DNA of 64,000 nt. Origin: Sulfurospirillum sp. UBA12182 (GTDB lineage Bacteria > Campylobacterota > Campylobacteria > Campylobacterales > Sulfurospirillaceae). The translations under genes were made by a program, and so were the position numbers. Where the stretch lies: assembly GCA_002742765.1 (NCBI GenBank), contig DLUF01000027.1, positions 1 to 64,000 on the forward strand, given 5' to 3'. Shown here in pieces: positions 47,283 to 56,104 of the stretch. Numbering within the stretch: the first letter of the stretch is position 1; the number at the start of each line of letters is the position of its first letter. Below the pieces are notes generated by a model that saw only the letters and a list, made by a program, of their open reading frames with translations, was not told the DNA's origin and ran no database searches.

Positions 47283-48098
47283 CTATTCAACGGCAACCAA
47301 AGCCTTTAGATTTTTACATGTAAAGAGTTTGACACTTTCACTCTTAAGTGATTTTAACTCACTACTAAACCCTCTTTTTGCAAAAATCAAGAACATATCT
47401 GCTTTTATCCCAACTGCCTCACAAGTAGTTTTTAACTTCCCTAATTCACTCTTCTTTATCTTAGCATTGCTATATTTGCAAACACCTACTATAATCTGAT
47501 TTGCACGAGTTCTTCCTACTAAGTCTAACTCATTTTTTTCATCCCAGTATCTTCCAAGCTCATAGATTCTATCTTCTTCAAAACTTTTTCTCACAAACTC
47601 ATGGCAAAGTTGTTCAAAAACAACAGCCCTTAAATCACTCAATTTATTTTCAAAGTTCTCAAAAAACTCCGTATAATCTCCCTCTTTGATACCTCTAAAA
47701 AATGGTGAAACAAGGGCAAACCAAAATCTTAAAAATGGTGAAGCAAAATGAAGTTTATCAGAAACTTCTTTATTAGAATTATTTGTTTTTAGGTGATGAT
47801 AAGAACTCTCTAGTGATAAAATGCCATTTTTTCTTAATGTATTAATACACTCCATACCCTCACTAAAAGAGACTTTTGCTCGCTTAAAAGCAGAATTTGT
47901 CCTTCTATCTCCTCTAGCTAAACCACTTAAAATAGCGTGTAAAACATTTTCTCCATCAGTAAAATCACTCACAAGATTTCTTAGATTTTTGTACTCATCT
48001 AATATATGTTTTTGTACGAGTTCCTCTATGGGTTTACTTGTATCTAAATGGATATCCAATCCTCCAAAAACACTAAAATAGTCTATCGCAATTTCCAT
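47283..48098 (-). CDS. Lone DUF234-domain protein without its ATPase
   Basis: 271 residues corresponding to the C-terminal part of the ATPase-DUF234 proteins (compare 29253-30581): FASPFLRFWFALVSPFFRGI, AVVFEQLCHEFVRKSF, ELGRYWDEKNELDLVGRT. The nuclease-like motif is altered: where the other protein has Glu-Cys-Lys, this has Val-Cys-Lys (IIVGVCKYSN), so nuclease activity is doubtful. No P-loop is present. The role is unknown. The last codons contain a perfect TTTACATGTAAA, and another core lies just past the stop. Confidence 0.7.
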   Translation of the reverse strand: MEIAIDYFSVFGGLDIHLDTSKPIEELVQKHILDEYKNLRNLVSDFTDGENVLHAILSGLARGDRRTNSAFKRAKVSFSEGMECINTLRKNGILSLESSYHHLKTNNSNKEVSDKLHFASPFLRFWFALVSPFFRGIKEGDYTEFFENFENKLSDLRAVVFEQLCHEFVRKSFEEDRIYELGRYWDEKNELDLVGRTRANQIIVGVCKYSNAKIKKSELGKLKTTCEAVGIKADMFLIFAKRGFSSELKSLKSESVKLFTCKNLKALVAVE

Positions 48099-48264
48099 AT
48101 CGCTTAATTTATTTGTTTTACAAAAAGCACTAAACTGCTTTTGTATGGATTTATCAATCTTTATAATGTTCTATCCTTTTTTATTAACATTATACTCATT
48201 TTTCATGCCTTTCTTATCAAACTTTTTATATAATACTAAGACAAACAAGCAAGGAATTTCTCAA

Positions 48265-49128
48265 ATGAAAAAGGTTAGCGTAGCCCACTCTCCTGATGCA
48301 GATGACATTTTTATGTATTATGCTATAAAATTTGGTTGGGTTACATTAGAAAATACAGAATTTGAAAATATCGCATTAGATATACAAACACTCAATTTTG
48401 AAGCACTTAAAAACACTTACGATGTAACAGCGATTAGTTTTGCCCTTTATCCTCTCATCAAAGACGAGTATGCTCTTTTAAAAACAGCTGTGAGTTTTGG
48501 CGAGGGATATGGACCAAAAGTTGTCAAACTAAAAGGCAAAACACTAAAACCCAATTTTAAAGTGGCTATAAGTGGTGAACACACAACAAATGCGATGCTT
48601 TTTAAGATAGCCTATCCAAAAGCCAAAATCATTTATAAAAACTTTTTAGAGATAGAAGATGCTGTACTCAAAGGAGAGGTAGATGCTGGTGTACTTATCC
48701 ATGAGAGTATCTTGACTTTTGATGAAAACCTAGAAGTTGAGCGTGAACTTTGGGATATCTGGTGTGAACTTAGCGGTGGTGATTTACCATTGCCTTTAGG
48801 GGGTATGGCTCTTCGTCGTTCGCTTCCTCTTAGTAGTGCTATCGAGTATGAAGAGACTCTCATCAAAGCTGTACATGTAGCAAATGCTCACAGACCTTTA
48901 CTCTCAAAAATGTTACTAGAGAGAAACCTTATCAGAGTAGATGCGCCTACCCTTGAGAAGTATCTGAAGCTTTATGCCAATGACACTTCGATACAAATGA
49001 ATGAACTCCAATACAAAGCCATAGACAAGCTTTTTGAGATAGGATATAATCATGGTTTCTATGAGACGCTCATAAGAGCTGAAGATTTTCTCATTCCAAG
49101 TGAGTATCAAGAGTTAAGGAATAGTTAA
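48265..49128 (+). CDS. mqnD: 1,4-dihydroxy-6-naphthoate synthase, futalosine pathway
   Basis: Cleaves cyclic dehypoxanthine futalosine in menaquinone synthesis. 287 residues: VAHSPDADDIFMYYAIKFGW, YDVTAISFALYPLIKDEYAL, GVLIHESILTF and LPLPLGGMALRR, all typical of MqnD. The ATG at 48265 follows AAGGA; longer in-frame starts add an unlikely hydrophobic leader. Divergent from the DUF234 gene; fliQ follows after a repeated leader element. Confidence 0.92.
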   Translation: MKKVSVAHSPDADDIFMYYAIKFGWVTLENTEFENIALDIQTLNFEALKNTYDVTAISFALYPLIKDEYALLKTAVSFGEGYGPKVVKLKGKTLKPNFKVAISGEHTTNAMLFKIAYPKAKIIYKNFLEIEDAVLKGEVDAGVLIHESILTFDENLEVERELWDIWCELSGGDLPLPLGGMALRRSLPLSSAIEYEETLIKAVHVANAHRPLLSKMLLERNLIRVDAPTLEKYLKLYANDTSIQMNELQYKAIDKLFEIGYNHGFYETLIRAEDFLIPSEYQELRNS

Positions 49129-49129
49129 G

Positions 49130-49222
49130 ATGAAAAAAAGTTTAGAGTTTAGCCCTGACCCCTTTTCACTCTCTAGTGAGAGGAATTTTTTCTGGGCTTT
49201 GCTCAGAAAAAAGGAGAAATAA
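49130..49222 (+). repeat. Hairpin leader element (copy C) with a 30-codon mini-ORF, upstream of fliQ
   Basis: GAGAGGAA (49178-49185) is followed by a 12 bp stem with one G-T pair (49186-49212, arms TTTTTTCTGGGC and GCTCAGAAAAAA, loop of three) and GGAGAAAT, the fliQ ribosome binding site. A small frame opens at ATG 49130 (AAGGA nine bases upstream) and ends at TAA 49220-49222, just before the fliQ ATG. Together with copies before upp and the dCMP deaminase gene, this defines a repeated structured leader. Confidence 0.7.
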
Positions 49223-49224
49223 AG

Positions 49225-49491
49225 ATGGAATCTAAGTTAATCGGACTTGGTGTAGAAACTTTTAAAATGGCTCTTTATCTCTCGATGCCTATGCTGATGG
49301 CTGGTCTTATAGCGGGTCTTGCTATCTCTATCTTTCAAGCAACTACACAGATAAATGAGATGACACTAAGCTTTGTACCTAAGATTATCCTTGTTATCAT
49401 CGTAGCTATCTTTACTATGCCTTGGATGATGAATATGATGATAGAGTTTACGACTCGTATCATAGAGATGATTCCTACTTTTATATTTTGA
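49225..49491 (+). CDS. fliQ: Flagellar export apparatus protein FliQ
   Basis: 88 residues, two membrane helices; part of the FliPQR export gate of the flagellar type III system. LAISIFQATTQINEMTLSFVPKI is diagnostic. GGAGAAAT precedes the ATG at 49225. The stop TGA overlaps a TTG that starts murB (TTGA), an fliQ-murB adjacency also found in Helicobacter. Confidence 0.95.
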   Translation: MESKLIGLGVETFKMALYLSMPMLMAGLIAGLAISIFQATTQINEMTLSFVPKIILVIIVAIFTMPWMMNMMIEFTTRIIEMIPTFIF

Positions 49492-50267
49492 AAACACTCA
49501 ATTTAGCATCTTATAGCTCGATTAAAATCGGTCCCATGGTAGAAGTAGCTCTACTAAAAGAAGAGATAAAAACCTCTGCTTATATCATAGGAGGATGCAA
49601 CAACCTCCTTTTTTCACAAAACATTCCTCCATTGGCTATGCTTGATAAGTGTTTTGAATTTATCTATATAAAAGATAATCTCTTACATATAGGAGCAGCA
49701 ACACCTAGTGGCAAAATCCTCTCCTTTGCCAAAAAACACAATTTAGCAAATTTTGAACTTATGCAAAAACTTCCAGGAACTCTTGGGGGAATGATAAAGA
49801 TGAATGCGGGCTTAAAAGAGTGGGAGATTTTTAACTCTTTAGTGGCGATTAAAACAGATAAAGGCTGGAGAAAAAAGAGTGAGATTGAGTATGGATATAG
49901 ACATACAAATATCAAAGATACCATATTTGAAGCAACTTTTGAGATAAAAGATGGCTTTAATCATAACTTACTTTTGATGTTCAAAAAACTAAGAGAAAAC
50001 CAACCAAAAGAACCAAGTGCTGGAAGTTGCTTTAAAAATCCTCCAAATACTTATGCGGGAAAACTTTTAGACGACGCTGGCTTAAAAGGTTTTCAAGTAG
50101 GCAACATGGCTTTTAGTAAGACACATGCTAACTTCTTGGTCAATCTTGGTGGCGGTACTTACGAAGAAGCTATCACACTCATTGAGTATGCACAAAAAAA
50201 AGTTTTAGAAGATTTTGGTATCCATTTAGAGCTAGAAATCCAAATCTTAGATACTACAAGAGCTTAG
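49488..50267 (+). CDS. murB: UDP-N-acetylenolpyruvoylglucosamine reductase
   Basis: FAD enzyme completing UDP-MurNAc for peptidoglycan. 259 residues, the short class. FAD-binding [12 protein letters not shown] and [19 protein letters not shown], catalytic Ser in [11 protein letters not shown], and [20 protein letters not shown]. The start is TTG at 49488, overlapping the fliQ stop by four bases; there is no independent ribosome binding site, so translation should depend on fliQ. Tail-to-tail overlap of 14 bases with tsaD. Confidence 0.93.
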   Translation: MKTLNLASYSSIKIGPMVEVALLKEEIKTSAYIIGGCNNLLFSQNIPPLAMLDKCFEFIYIKDNLLHIGAATPSGKILSFAKKHNLANFELMQKLPGTLGGMIKMNAGLKEWEIFNSLVAIKTDKGWRKKSEIEYGYRHTNIKDTIFEATFEIKDGFNHNLLLMFKKLRENQPKEPSAGSCFKNPPNTYAGKLLDDAGLKGFQVGNMAFSKTHANFLVNLGGGTYEEAITLIEYAQKKVLEDFGIHLELEIQILDTTRA

Positions 50268-51240
50268 GATTTACCCTAATATCATCAATACCTACAAACA
50301 ATTTTTGTTTATAAGCTTCGAGGGCATAACGTCCTATCATGGCAGCATTATCTGAACAAAACTCCAAAGGGGCTACTAAAAGTTGCGCGCTATTTTGCTC
50401 ACATAAAGCTTCGATTTGCGCTCTTAAGTACTGATTTGCACTTGCTCCACCCACAATAGCAAAGTTTTTAAACTTTTGCGTTTTAAAAATCTTTTTAAGC
50501 TTTTGTACCAGATGTGTCACAGCCTTTTCTTGAAAACTCGCGCAAATATCGCAAATGATTTGTTCACTAGGATTTTCGTGCTCTAAAGTAGCAAGTCTCA
50601 CTTGATTTTTAAGCCCTGAGTAGCTAAAAGCTATTTGCCCTGAATTTGAAAGAGGTACTGTAAAACCAAAGGCTTTGGCATCTCCTTTTTTTGCATACTT
50701 TTCAACGATAGGACCTCCTGGGTAGCCTAGTTGTAACATTTTTGCTACCTTATCAAAGCTCTCTCCAAAGCTATCATCTAAGGTTGTAGCGATAAGATTT
50801 ATTTCATGAAAACTCTTTACATGTAAAACTTGTGTATGCCCACCTGAGACGAGTAAAACTCCTAAGGGAAATGTCTCTTCTTGCTTATCAATAAACAAAG
50901 AGTAGATATGCCCTTTGAGGTGATTAACAGCGATTAAAGGCAAGTTTAAAGAGATGCTAAGAGCTTTTGCCATGCTCACACCCTCAACTAAGGTAACTGA
51001 AAGTCCAGGTTCATTTGTAACAGCGATGGCTTTTAACTTGGGAAAATAAGGCTTTACATCTTCTAAGATATCGGGGAGTGCTTTCGCATGGAGTCTTGCA
51101 GCGAGTTCTGGAACAACTCCCCCATAATTTGAGTGTTCTAACTCTTGAGAAATTTTTCTATGAAAAACAAGTTTAGCATCTTCTATACGAGTGATAGCGA
51201 TAGAGCTATCATCGCAACTACTTTCTATAGAAAGTATCAA
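50254..51240 (-). CDS. tsaD: tRNA threonylcarbamoyltransferase TsaD
   Basis: Transfers threonylcarbamoyl to A37 of ANN-reading tRNAs. 328 residues, ASKHA fold: [15 protein letters not shown], the metal-binding [15 protein letters not shown] and [29 protein letters not shown] and [16 protein letters not shown]. It overlaps the Csd4-type gene by four bases. One perfect palindrome copy codes Leu-His-Val-Lys. Confidence 0.95.
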   Translation of the reverse strand: MILSIESSCDDSSIAITRIEDAKLVFHRKISQELEHSNYGGVVPELAARLHAKALPDILEDVKPYFPKLKAIAVTNEPGLSVTLVEGVSMAKALSISLNLPLIAVNHLKGHIYSLFIDKQEETFPLGVLLVSGGHTQVLHVKSFHEINLIATTLDDSFGESFDKVAKMLQLGYPGGPIVEKYAKKGDAKAFGFTVPLSNSGQIAFSYSGLKNQVRLATLEHENPSEQIICDICASFQEKAVTHLVQKLKKIFKTQKFKNFAIVGGASANQYLRAQIEALCEQNSAQLLVAPLEFCSDNAAMIGRYALEAYKQKLFVGIDDIRVNPKLL

Positions 51241-52559
51241 GATTCACCTACAAATTCAACTAAAATCATGCCAAAAAATTTATTTTCTTCTTTGCTATCG
51301 TAAAATTCTACACGATATCTCTTAGAGTCTTTATCGATAGAAAAACGTTTTAAAAAATACTTCTCTCTGATATTTAATCCCGATTCATTAGAATGTTTTT
51401 GGTTTACATAGCCTATGGCATTGACTCTTATGCCCTCTTGTGGGATAACGTTAAAATACTCTTTAACCTCAACCAAACTACCAAAATGAACCTCTTTTTC
51501 TACGCCATCAACATCTATCTTAATAGCTTTTTCAAAATGCTCATAATCAAGATACTCTGGTACTAAGGTAGTTAACTTTTTATTGCCATAGTAAACAACA
51601 TACTGATTCTCTTCTTCTAAAACCGTCATAACAGGAGAACTTGGCTTAAAAGTTATCTGATCACCTTTTTTTACAGGAAAATAGCTAATCCAAGGACGGA
51701 TACGAGAGAGTGGAATGAAAATCTTTTTATCGTTAAAAGAGATAAAAATATCATTATCTATAACATCTTTAAGAGCATGAGCATTAAGTTCAAATTTTCT
51801 TTTATACTCAATCCCCATAATATCCATAAATTTTTCTAAAGAGAGCAGTTTATAATATACTCTTTCATTGACAGGTAGCTCTTTGCTTGATTCATTACCA
51901 AAAGCTGCTTTCCCAGCATTAAGAGCAAAGTAAGTCAGCGTCTTACTCATCTCTTTTTCTTCAAAAGTTTTTTTAAGATACGTTTGAGTGTTTTTTGTGT
52001 GAAACTTATGTTCAGAGTCAAGAAGATACTGATTTACATGGGCATCAACTTCACCAGCAATTTTTTCTAAATCCCCATAAGCTACCCCATCAATCTTCGC
52101 TTGATCTATGATAGTTGCTTGTCCCCATCGTCTTGGTTGATGAAGGTTATCTATATACTTTTCTCTATAAAAACCACTTCCATCATGTAGGTTGATTACC
52201 ATTTTCACACTCTCATCAAGGATGAGTTTTTTCATACGTTCCACAAGATAATAATCTGGGTCATCTTTAGAGAGATTATCAAATTTTCTATTTAAATCCC
52301 CATTTGGTCCACGAGAACTTTTGATAATAGAATAAAAGTTAAAATTTGGAACTATCCACACTGAGCCTTTTGTAATCTCATAATGTGTTGAGAGCAAAGA
52401 TGCAGCCATGAAACTTCCTGGTTCATCTCCTTGTATTCCACCTACGATTAAAAGCCTATTTGTACTGTTTTCATCACCTTTTTTTATGAGTGCAAAATCA
52501 AAATTTTGACCCCACAATAAAGAGGTCAAAAAAATAATTAAACTAAACGATCTTAACAT
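51237..52559 (-). CDS. Csd4/Pgp1-type peptidoglycan DL-carboxypeptidase
   Basis: Trims tripeptide stems of peptidoglycan, giving helical or curved shape in Helicobacter (Csd4) and Campylobacter (Pgp1). 440 residues with signal peptide ([17 protein letters not shown]). The zinc site has the unusual Gln of this subfamily: [11 protein letters not shown], then [12 protein letters not shown] and the His in [18 protein letters not shown] 52559 overlaps the preceding gene's 3' end. Paired with an M15 peptidase upstream. Confidence 0.88.
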   Translation of the reverse strand: MLRSFSLIIFLTSLLWGQNFDFALIKKGDENSTNRLLIVGGIQGDEPGSFMAASLLSTHYEITKGSVWIVPNFNFYSIIKSSRGPNGDLNRKFDNLSKDDPDYYLVERMKKLILDESVKMVINLHDGSGFYREKYIDNLHQPRRWGQATIIDQAKIDGVAYGDLEKIAGEVDAHVNQYLLDSEHKFHTKNTQTYLKKTFEEKEMSKTLTYFALNAGKAAFGNESSKELPVNERVYYKLLSLEKFMDIMGIEYKRKFELNAHALKDVIDNDIFISFNDKKIFIPLSRIRPWISYFPVKKGDQITFKPSSPVMTVLEEENQYVVYYGNKKLTTLVPEYLDYEHFEKAIKIDVDGVEKEVHFGSLVEVKEYFNVIPQEGIRVNAIGYVNQKHSNESGLNIREKYFLKRFSIDKDSKRYRVEFYDSKEENKFFGMILVEFVGES

Positions 52560-53289
52560 GCCAAGGTTCAAATCTTACTCCATCTTGATTATTTATTGTA
52601 TATCTCATAGAGATATAAGAGAGTTGTCTCAATCTCCAAAACTCCCTTGTAGTTGCAAAGGAAACTGTGAAATTTTTATATCCCCAGCCTTTTTTACCCA
52701 CATCAAAATCTCCAATAGAGTGGTATGAGTAAGCAGGAGGGGCTAAAGAGTGAGCAGCTTCTGTGATATTACCACCCGTACTTTTGATTTTGTTAAAGTA
52801 AAGATTCATCTGTTTTACCACACTTCTTACCCCAGAAGTGAGGTATAAAGAGTCTCCAACATCTTTTATCACTCTCTCAAAAGAGTCTTTTGAGTGCCCA
52901 TGAAAGAGATAATGTCCCGTTCCATGTACTTTAAAAACATCTTCTTCTTTGATAATAGCACTAATAGAATCAACTGTTTTCTTTCCATAAAAACCGTACT
53001 GTGAAGGGTCTTCATAAAACATTTTTTCCATAAATTCCACTTCTTTTGCGCTAAAAGCATCAAGCTGAGAGTATCTTGCAGCAACTTTGAGTGTTTCGTC
53101 AAAAGAGATGATGTTAAAGTTTCCAAACCCTACAATCTGCTTTACATTTTCTATCTTATCGCAGACAGATAAAAAAACAGGAATATCACTATCTGCCATC
53201 CAAACTGAGGTATCTTCAGGGCTTTTTACATTTGCAACAGCACTTACAGCGCTCCCCAATACCAATCCTAAAAATGCTCTTCGTTGCAT
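52543..53289 (-). CDS. M15-family D-alanyl-D-alanine carboxypeptidase-like protein
   Basis: 248 residues with a twin-arginine-like leader (MQRRAFLGLVLGSAVSAV). The catalytic zinc motif of VanY/M15B peptidases is seen: TSGVRSVVKQMNLYFN, YSYHSIGDFDVGKKGWG (His...Asp) and [10 protein letters not shown] (His). It should cut a peptide bond in peptidoglycan stems in the periplasm. It overlaps the Csd4-type gene by 17 bases, so the two wall-trimming enzymes are made together. Divergent from the symporter gene. Confidence 0.82.
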   Translation of the reverse strand: MQRRAFLGLVLGSAVSAVANVKSPEDTSVWMADSDIPVFLSVCDKIENVKQIVGFGNFNIISFDETLKVAARYSQLDAFSAKEVEFMEKMFYEDPSQYGFYGKKTVDSISAIIKEEDVFKVHGTGHYLFHGHSKDSFERVIKDVGDSLYLTSGVRSVVKQMNLYFNKIKSTGGNITEAAHSLAPPAYSYHSIGDFDVGKKGWGYKNFTVSFATTREFWRLRQLSYISMRYTINNQDGVRFEPWHVKIV

Positions 53290-53457
53290 CGTTGTTCCAC
53301 ACTCATTTTAAAGATAATCCCTTATTATACCATTATTTCATTTCTAATTATTTTAATTTTACTTAACTATTTATATAAAATTTTAATTTAATTAAAGTTT
53401 TATTTTAAATCAATAATGGTACTATAATTTTTTTAAATTTTTTGACTAAGGATTTTC

Positions 53458-54699
53458 GTGGAAAAAAAATCAATATTTAAAAATATCGGTTTTCAAATTA
53501 TCGTAGCAATGGTCTTAGGGACTATTGTAGGTGTTGTTATGGGTGAGAGTGCTGCTATGTTTGCTCCTCTTGGTACAATTTTTATCCATTTGATTAAAAT
53601 GCTCGTTATACCTTTAGTAGCAGTATCCATCATAGCAGGAGCGGCAAATCTAGGAGATAGTCCGAGTGCGGGTAAAATTGGTCTTGCCACTATAAGCTTT
53701 TTTATGCTTACTTCAGCTCTTGCTGTTGCTTTGGCTCTATTTTCAGGTGCAATTTTCCAACCAGGAAGTGGGCTTGATTTAAGTAGTGTTTCTCACATGT
53801 TTTCAAATCAATACGCAGACAAAGGTGCTCTTCCTAGTGCTATGGAAACTGTTATAGGTATGATACCTACAAATATCTTCCAATCTCTCATGGAAGCTAA
53901 TATCTTACAGATTTTAGTCTTTTGTCTCTTTTTTGGAATTGCAATTTCAAAAATACCAAATGAAAAAAGTGCCCCACTCACATCAGGTTTAGATGGTATC
54001 ATTCAAGCCCTTATCTGGATGGTAAACATCGTCATGTTAATCGCGCCAATAGGTGTTTTTGGGCTTATGGCAGAGTCTATCGGAACATATGGTTTTGATA
54101 TGCTTACTCTTGTTACTAAACTTGTGATTGTATATATCGGAGCTATTTTAGTATATGGTTTTATCTTCTATCCAATCATGATAAAACTCTTTTCTAATAT
54201 GTCTGTTATCAAGTTTATTACTGCTATGAAAAAACCTCAAGCAGTAGCTCTCTCAACAGCCTCTTCTATGGCAACACTTCCTGTTACTATGGAAACTTGT
54301 GAAGAAGATTTAAAAATATCAAAATCTACTTCTTCATTTGTTTTGCCTCTTGGAGCAACTATCAACATGAGTGGAAATGCTATTTATTATGGTTTAGTAG
54401 CGATTTTCTTTGCTCAAATGTACAACATTGACTTAGGGCTAGGAGGATATGCGGCTATCATCTTTACAGCTACTATCGGAGCTATCGGTCAAGCAGGTGT
54501 TCCAGGACCTTCATTTTTAGTAGTTGCTGTTTTACTTTCTGCTGGTATCCCGATAGATGGGTTACCACTACTTTTTGCATTAGATAGAATTTTTGATATG
54601 ATAAGAACAGCTCTAAATATAACTGGTGACGCTGTTTGTGCTGTTATCGTCGATGGATTGAATGAAAAAAAAGATTCACTAGAACCAGTAAAAATATAA
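53458..54699 (+). CDS. Dicarboxylate/amino acid:cation symporter (DAACS family)
   Basis: 413 residues. Sodium- or proton-coupled importer of C4-dicarboxylates or glutamate/aspartate. Family hallmarks: LIKMLVIPLVAVSIIAGAAN, serine-rich STASSMATLPVTMETCEEDL, PLGATINMSGNAIYYG and GDAVCAVIVDGLN. The start is GTG with AAGGA upstream. The substrate is not decidable by eye. Ends at a perfect hairpin shared with sdaA. Confidence 0.92.
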   Translation: MEKKSIFKNIGFQIIVAMVLGTIVGVVMGESAAMFAPLGTIFIHLIKMLVIPLVAVSIIAGAANLGDSPSAGKIGLATISFFMLTSALAVALALFSGAIFQPGSGLDLSSVSHMFSNQYADKGALPSAMETVIGMIPTNIFQSLMEANILQILVFCLFFGIAISKIPNEKSAPLTSGLDGIIQALIWMVNIVMLIAPIGVFGLMAESIGTYGFDMLTLVTKLVIVYIGAILVYGFIFYPIMIKLFSNMSVIKFITAMKKPQAVALSTASSMATLPVTMETCEEDLKISKSTSSFVLPLGATINMSGNAIYYGLVAIFFAQMYNIDLGLGGYAAIIFTATIGAIGQAGVPGPSFLVVAVLLSAGIPIDGLPLLFALDRIFDMIRTALNITGDAVCAVIVDGLNEKKDSLEPVKI

Positions 54700-54705
54700 A
54701 TACAT

Positions 54706-54725
54706 GAGTCCACTTTAGTGGACTC
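54706..54725. terminator. Bidirectional stem-loop between the symporter gene and sdaA
   Basis: GAGTCCACT and AGTGGACTC form a perfect 9 bp stem with a two-base loop between convergent genes; on the plus strand a short TTCT follows. Likely shared terminator. Confidence 0.75.
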
Positions 54726-54727
54726 TT

Positions 54728-56104
54728 CTAACACTCTACAACATTTACAGCAAGCCCACCAGAAGAGGTTTCTTTGTACTTTGCTTGCATATCTTTACCT
54801 GTTTGTAACATCGTTTTTATAACCGTATCTAAAGAGACATTATGTTTACCATCTCCTCTTAATGCCATTCTAGCAGCATTGAGTGCTTTAACTGCGCCCA
54901 TGGCGTTTCGCTCAATGCAAGGTATCTGAACAAGCCCTCCAACAGGATCACAAGTAAGTCCAAGATTGTGTTCCATACCTATCTCAGCAGCATTTTCTAC
55001 TTGTTCTATGCTACCTCCCATCGCTTCAGCAAGAGCTCCTGCTGCCATAGAACAAGCCACTCCTACCTCCCCTTGACAACCCACATCAGCTCCACTGATA
55101 GAAGCATTTTTTTGGTACAAAAGACCGATAGCTCCAGCACAAAGTAAAAAGTTAATCACCTTATCTTCATCAAACTCTTTACAAGAAGGGGTTAAAAACT
55201 TATTCATATAAAAGATAACTGCTGGGATTATCCCTGAAGCACCGTTTGTAGGAGCTGTTACAACCCTACAGCCACAAGCATTCTCCTCATTTACAGCAAG
55301 TGCCCATAAATCTACCCAATCAAGCACTTCTAAAGGGTCTATCATAGAAAATCCCTCTTTAGAGTGGAGTCTCTCATAGATACCTTTTGCTCTTCTTTTT
55401 ACTTTGCTATTGGGTAATTCTCCCTCATTTTTACAACCATTTTCAACACACTCTTGCATCACACTCCAGATGTAAAGTAGCTCTTTGCGTATCTGTTTGA
55501 GCGGTCTAAAAGCTTTTTCGTTTTCCATCATTAACGCACTTATGCAAAGCGAATTTTCAGAGCAAAGAGACAAAAGCTCTTTTGCACTTGAAAACTCAAA
55601 AGGAACTTTTATCATCTCTTTTGGCTTGTCTATATCCTCTTCATCTAAGATATCGCCTCCACCGATAGAATAGTAGGTTTTTGCAAGCAATAAATTCTCT
55701 TTTTTATCGTACATGTAAAGCTTGATTGCGTTAGAGTGATAAGATAAAAATTTATCATGATACAGTACAATATCATTTTGAAAATCAAATGGTATTCGCT
55801 TTATCTCTAAAAGGTTGATTTTTTGTTTTTCAAGCATATTTTCAAAGCGCATTTTTGCAACTTTGATATCTATATTTTCAGCATCAAATCCCATCAAACC
55901 CCACACAATAGCTCGATCGCTTCCATGCCCTTTTCCAGTCGCACCTAAAGAACCAAAAAGCTCAACTCGTATATGAAAACACTCACTCAATAAATTTAAA
56001 TGTGAAGCTTGTTTTAAAAAATTCTTTGCTATTTTCATAGGTCCTAGTGTGTGCGAACTTGAAGGACCAATCCCTACTTTAAAGAGTTCAAATACTGAGT
56101 GCAT
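54728..56104 (-). CDS. sdaA: L-serine ammonia-lyase (iron-sulfur type)
   Basis: Serine to pyruvate and ammonia. 458 residues, fused alpha/beta form: [34 protein letters not shown], and the catalytic/cluster region [60 protein letters not shown], whose cysteines hold the 4Fe-4S cluster. In Campylobacter jejuni serine is a main carbon source, so this fits use of amino acids. Overlaps the GGDEF-EAL gene by 17 bases. Confidence 0.95.
   Translation of the reverse strand: MHSVFELFKVGIGPSSSHTLGPMKIAKNFLKQASHLNLLSECFHIRVELFGSLGATGKGHGSDRAIVWGLMGFDAENIDIKVAKMRFENMLEKQKINLLEIKRIPFDFQNDIVLYHDKFLSYHSNAIKLYMYDKKENLLLAKTYYSIGGGDILDEEDIDKPKEMIKVPFEFSSAKELLSLCSENSLCISALMMENEKAFRPLKQIRKELLYIWSVMQECVENGCKNEGELPNSKVKRRAKGIYERLHSKEGFSMIDPLEVLDWVDLWALAVNEENACGCRVVTAPTNGASGIIPAVIFYMNKFLTPSCKEFDEDKVINFLLCAGAIGLLYQKNASISGADVGCQGEVGVACSMAAGALAEAMGGSIEQVENAAEIGMEHNLGLTCDPVGGLVQIPCIERNAMGAVKALNAARMALRGDGKHNVSLDTVIKTMLQTGKDMQAKYKETSSGGLAVNVVEC

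Noticed and set aside
48254-48272. AGGAATTTCTC followed by AAAAAGG before mqnD, resembling the hairpin leader element.
   Set aside because: There is no stem between the two parts and the start codon lies within it, so it is not counted as a fourth copy.
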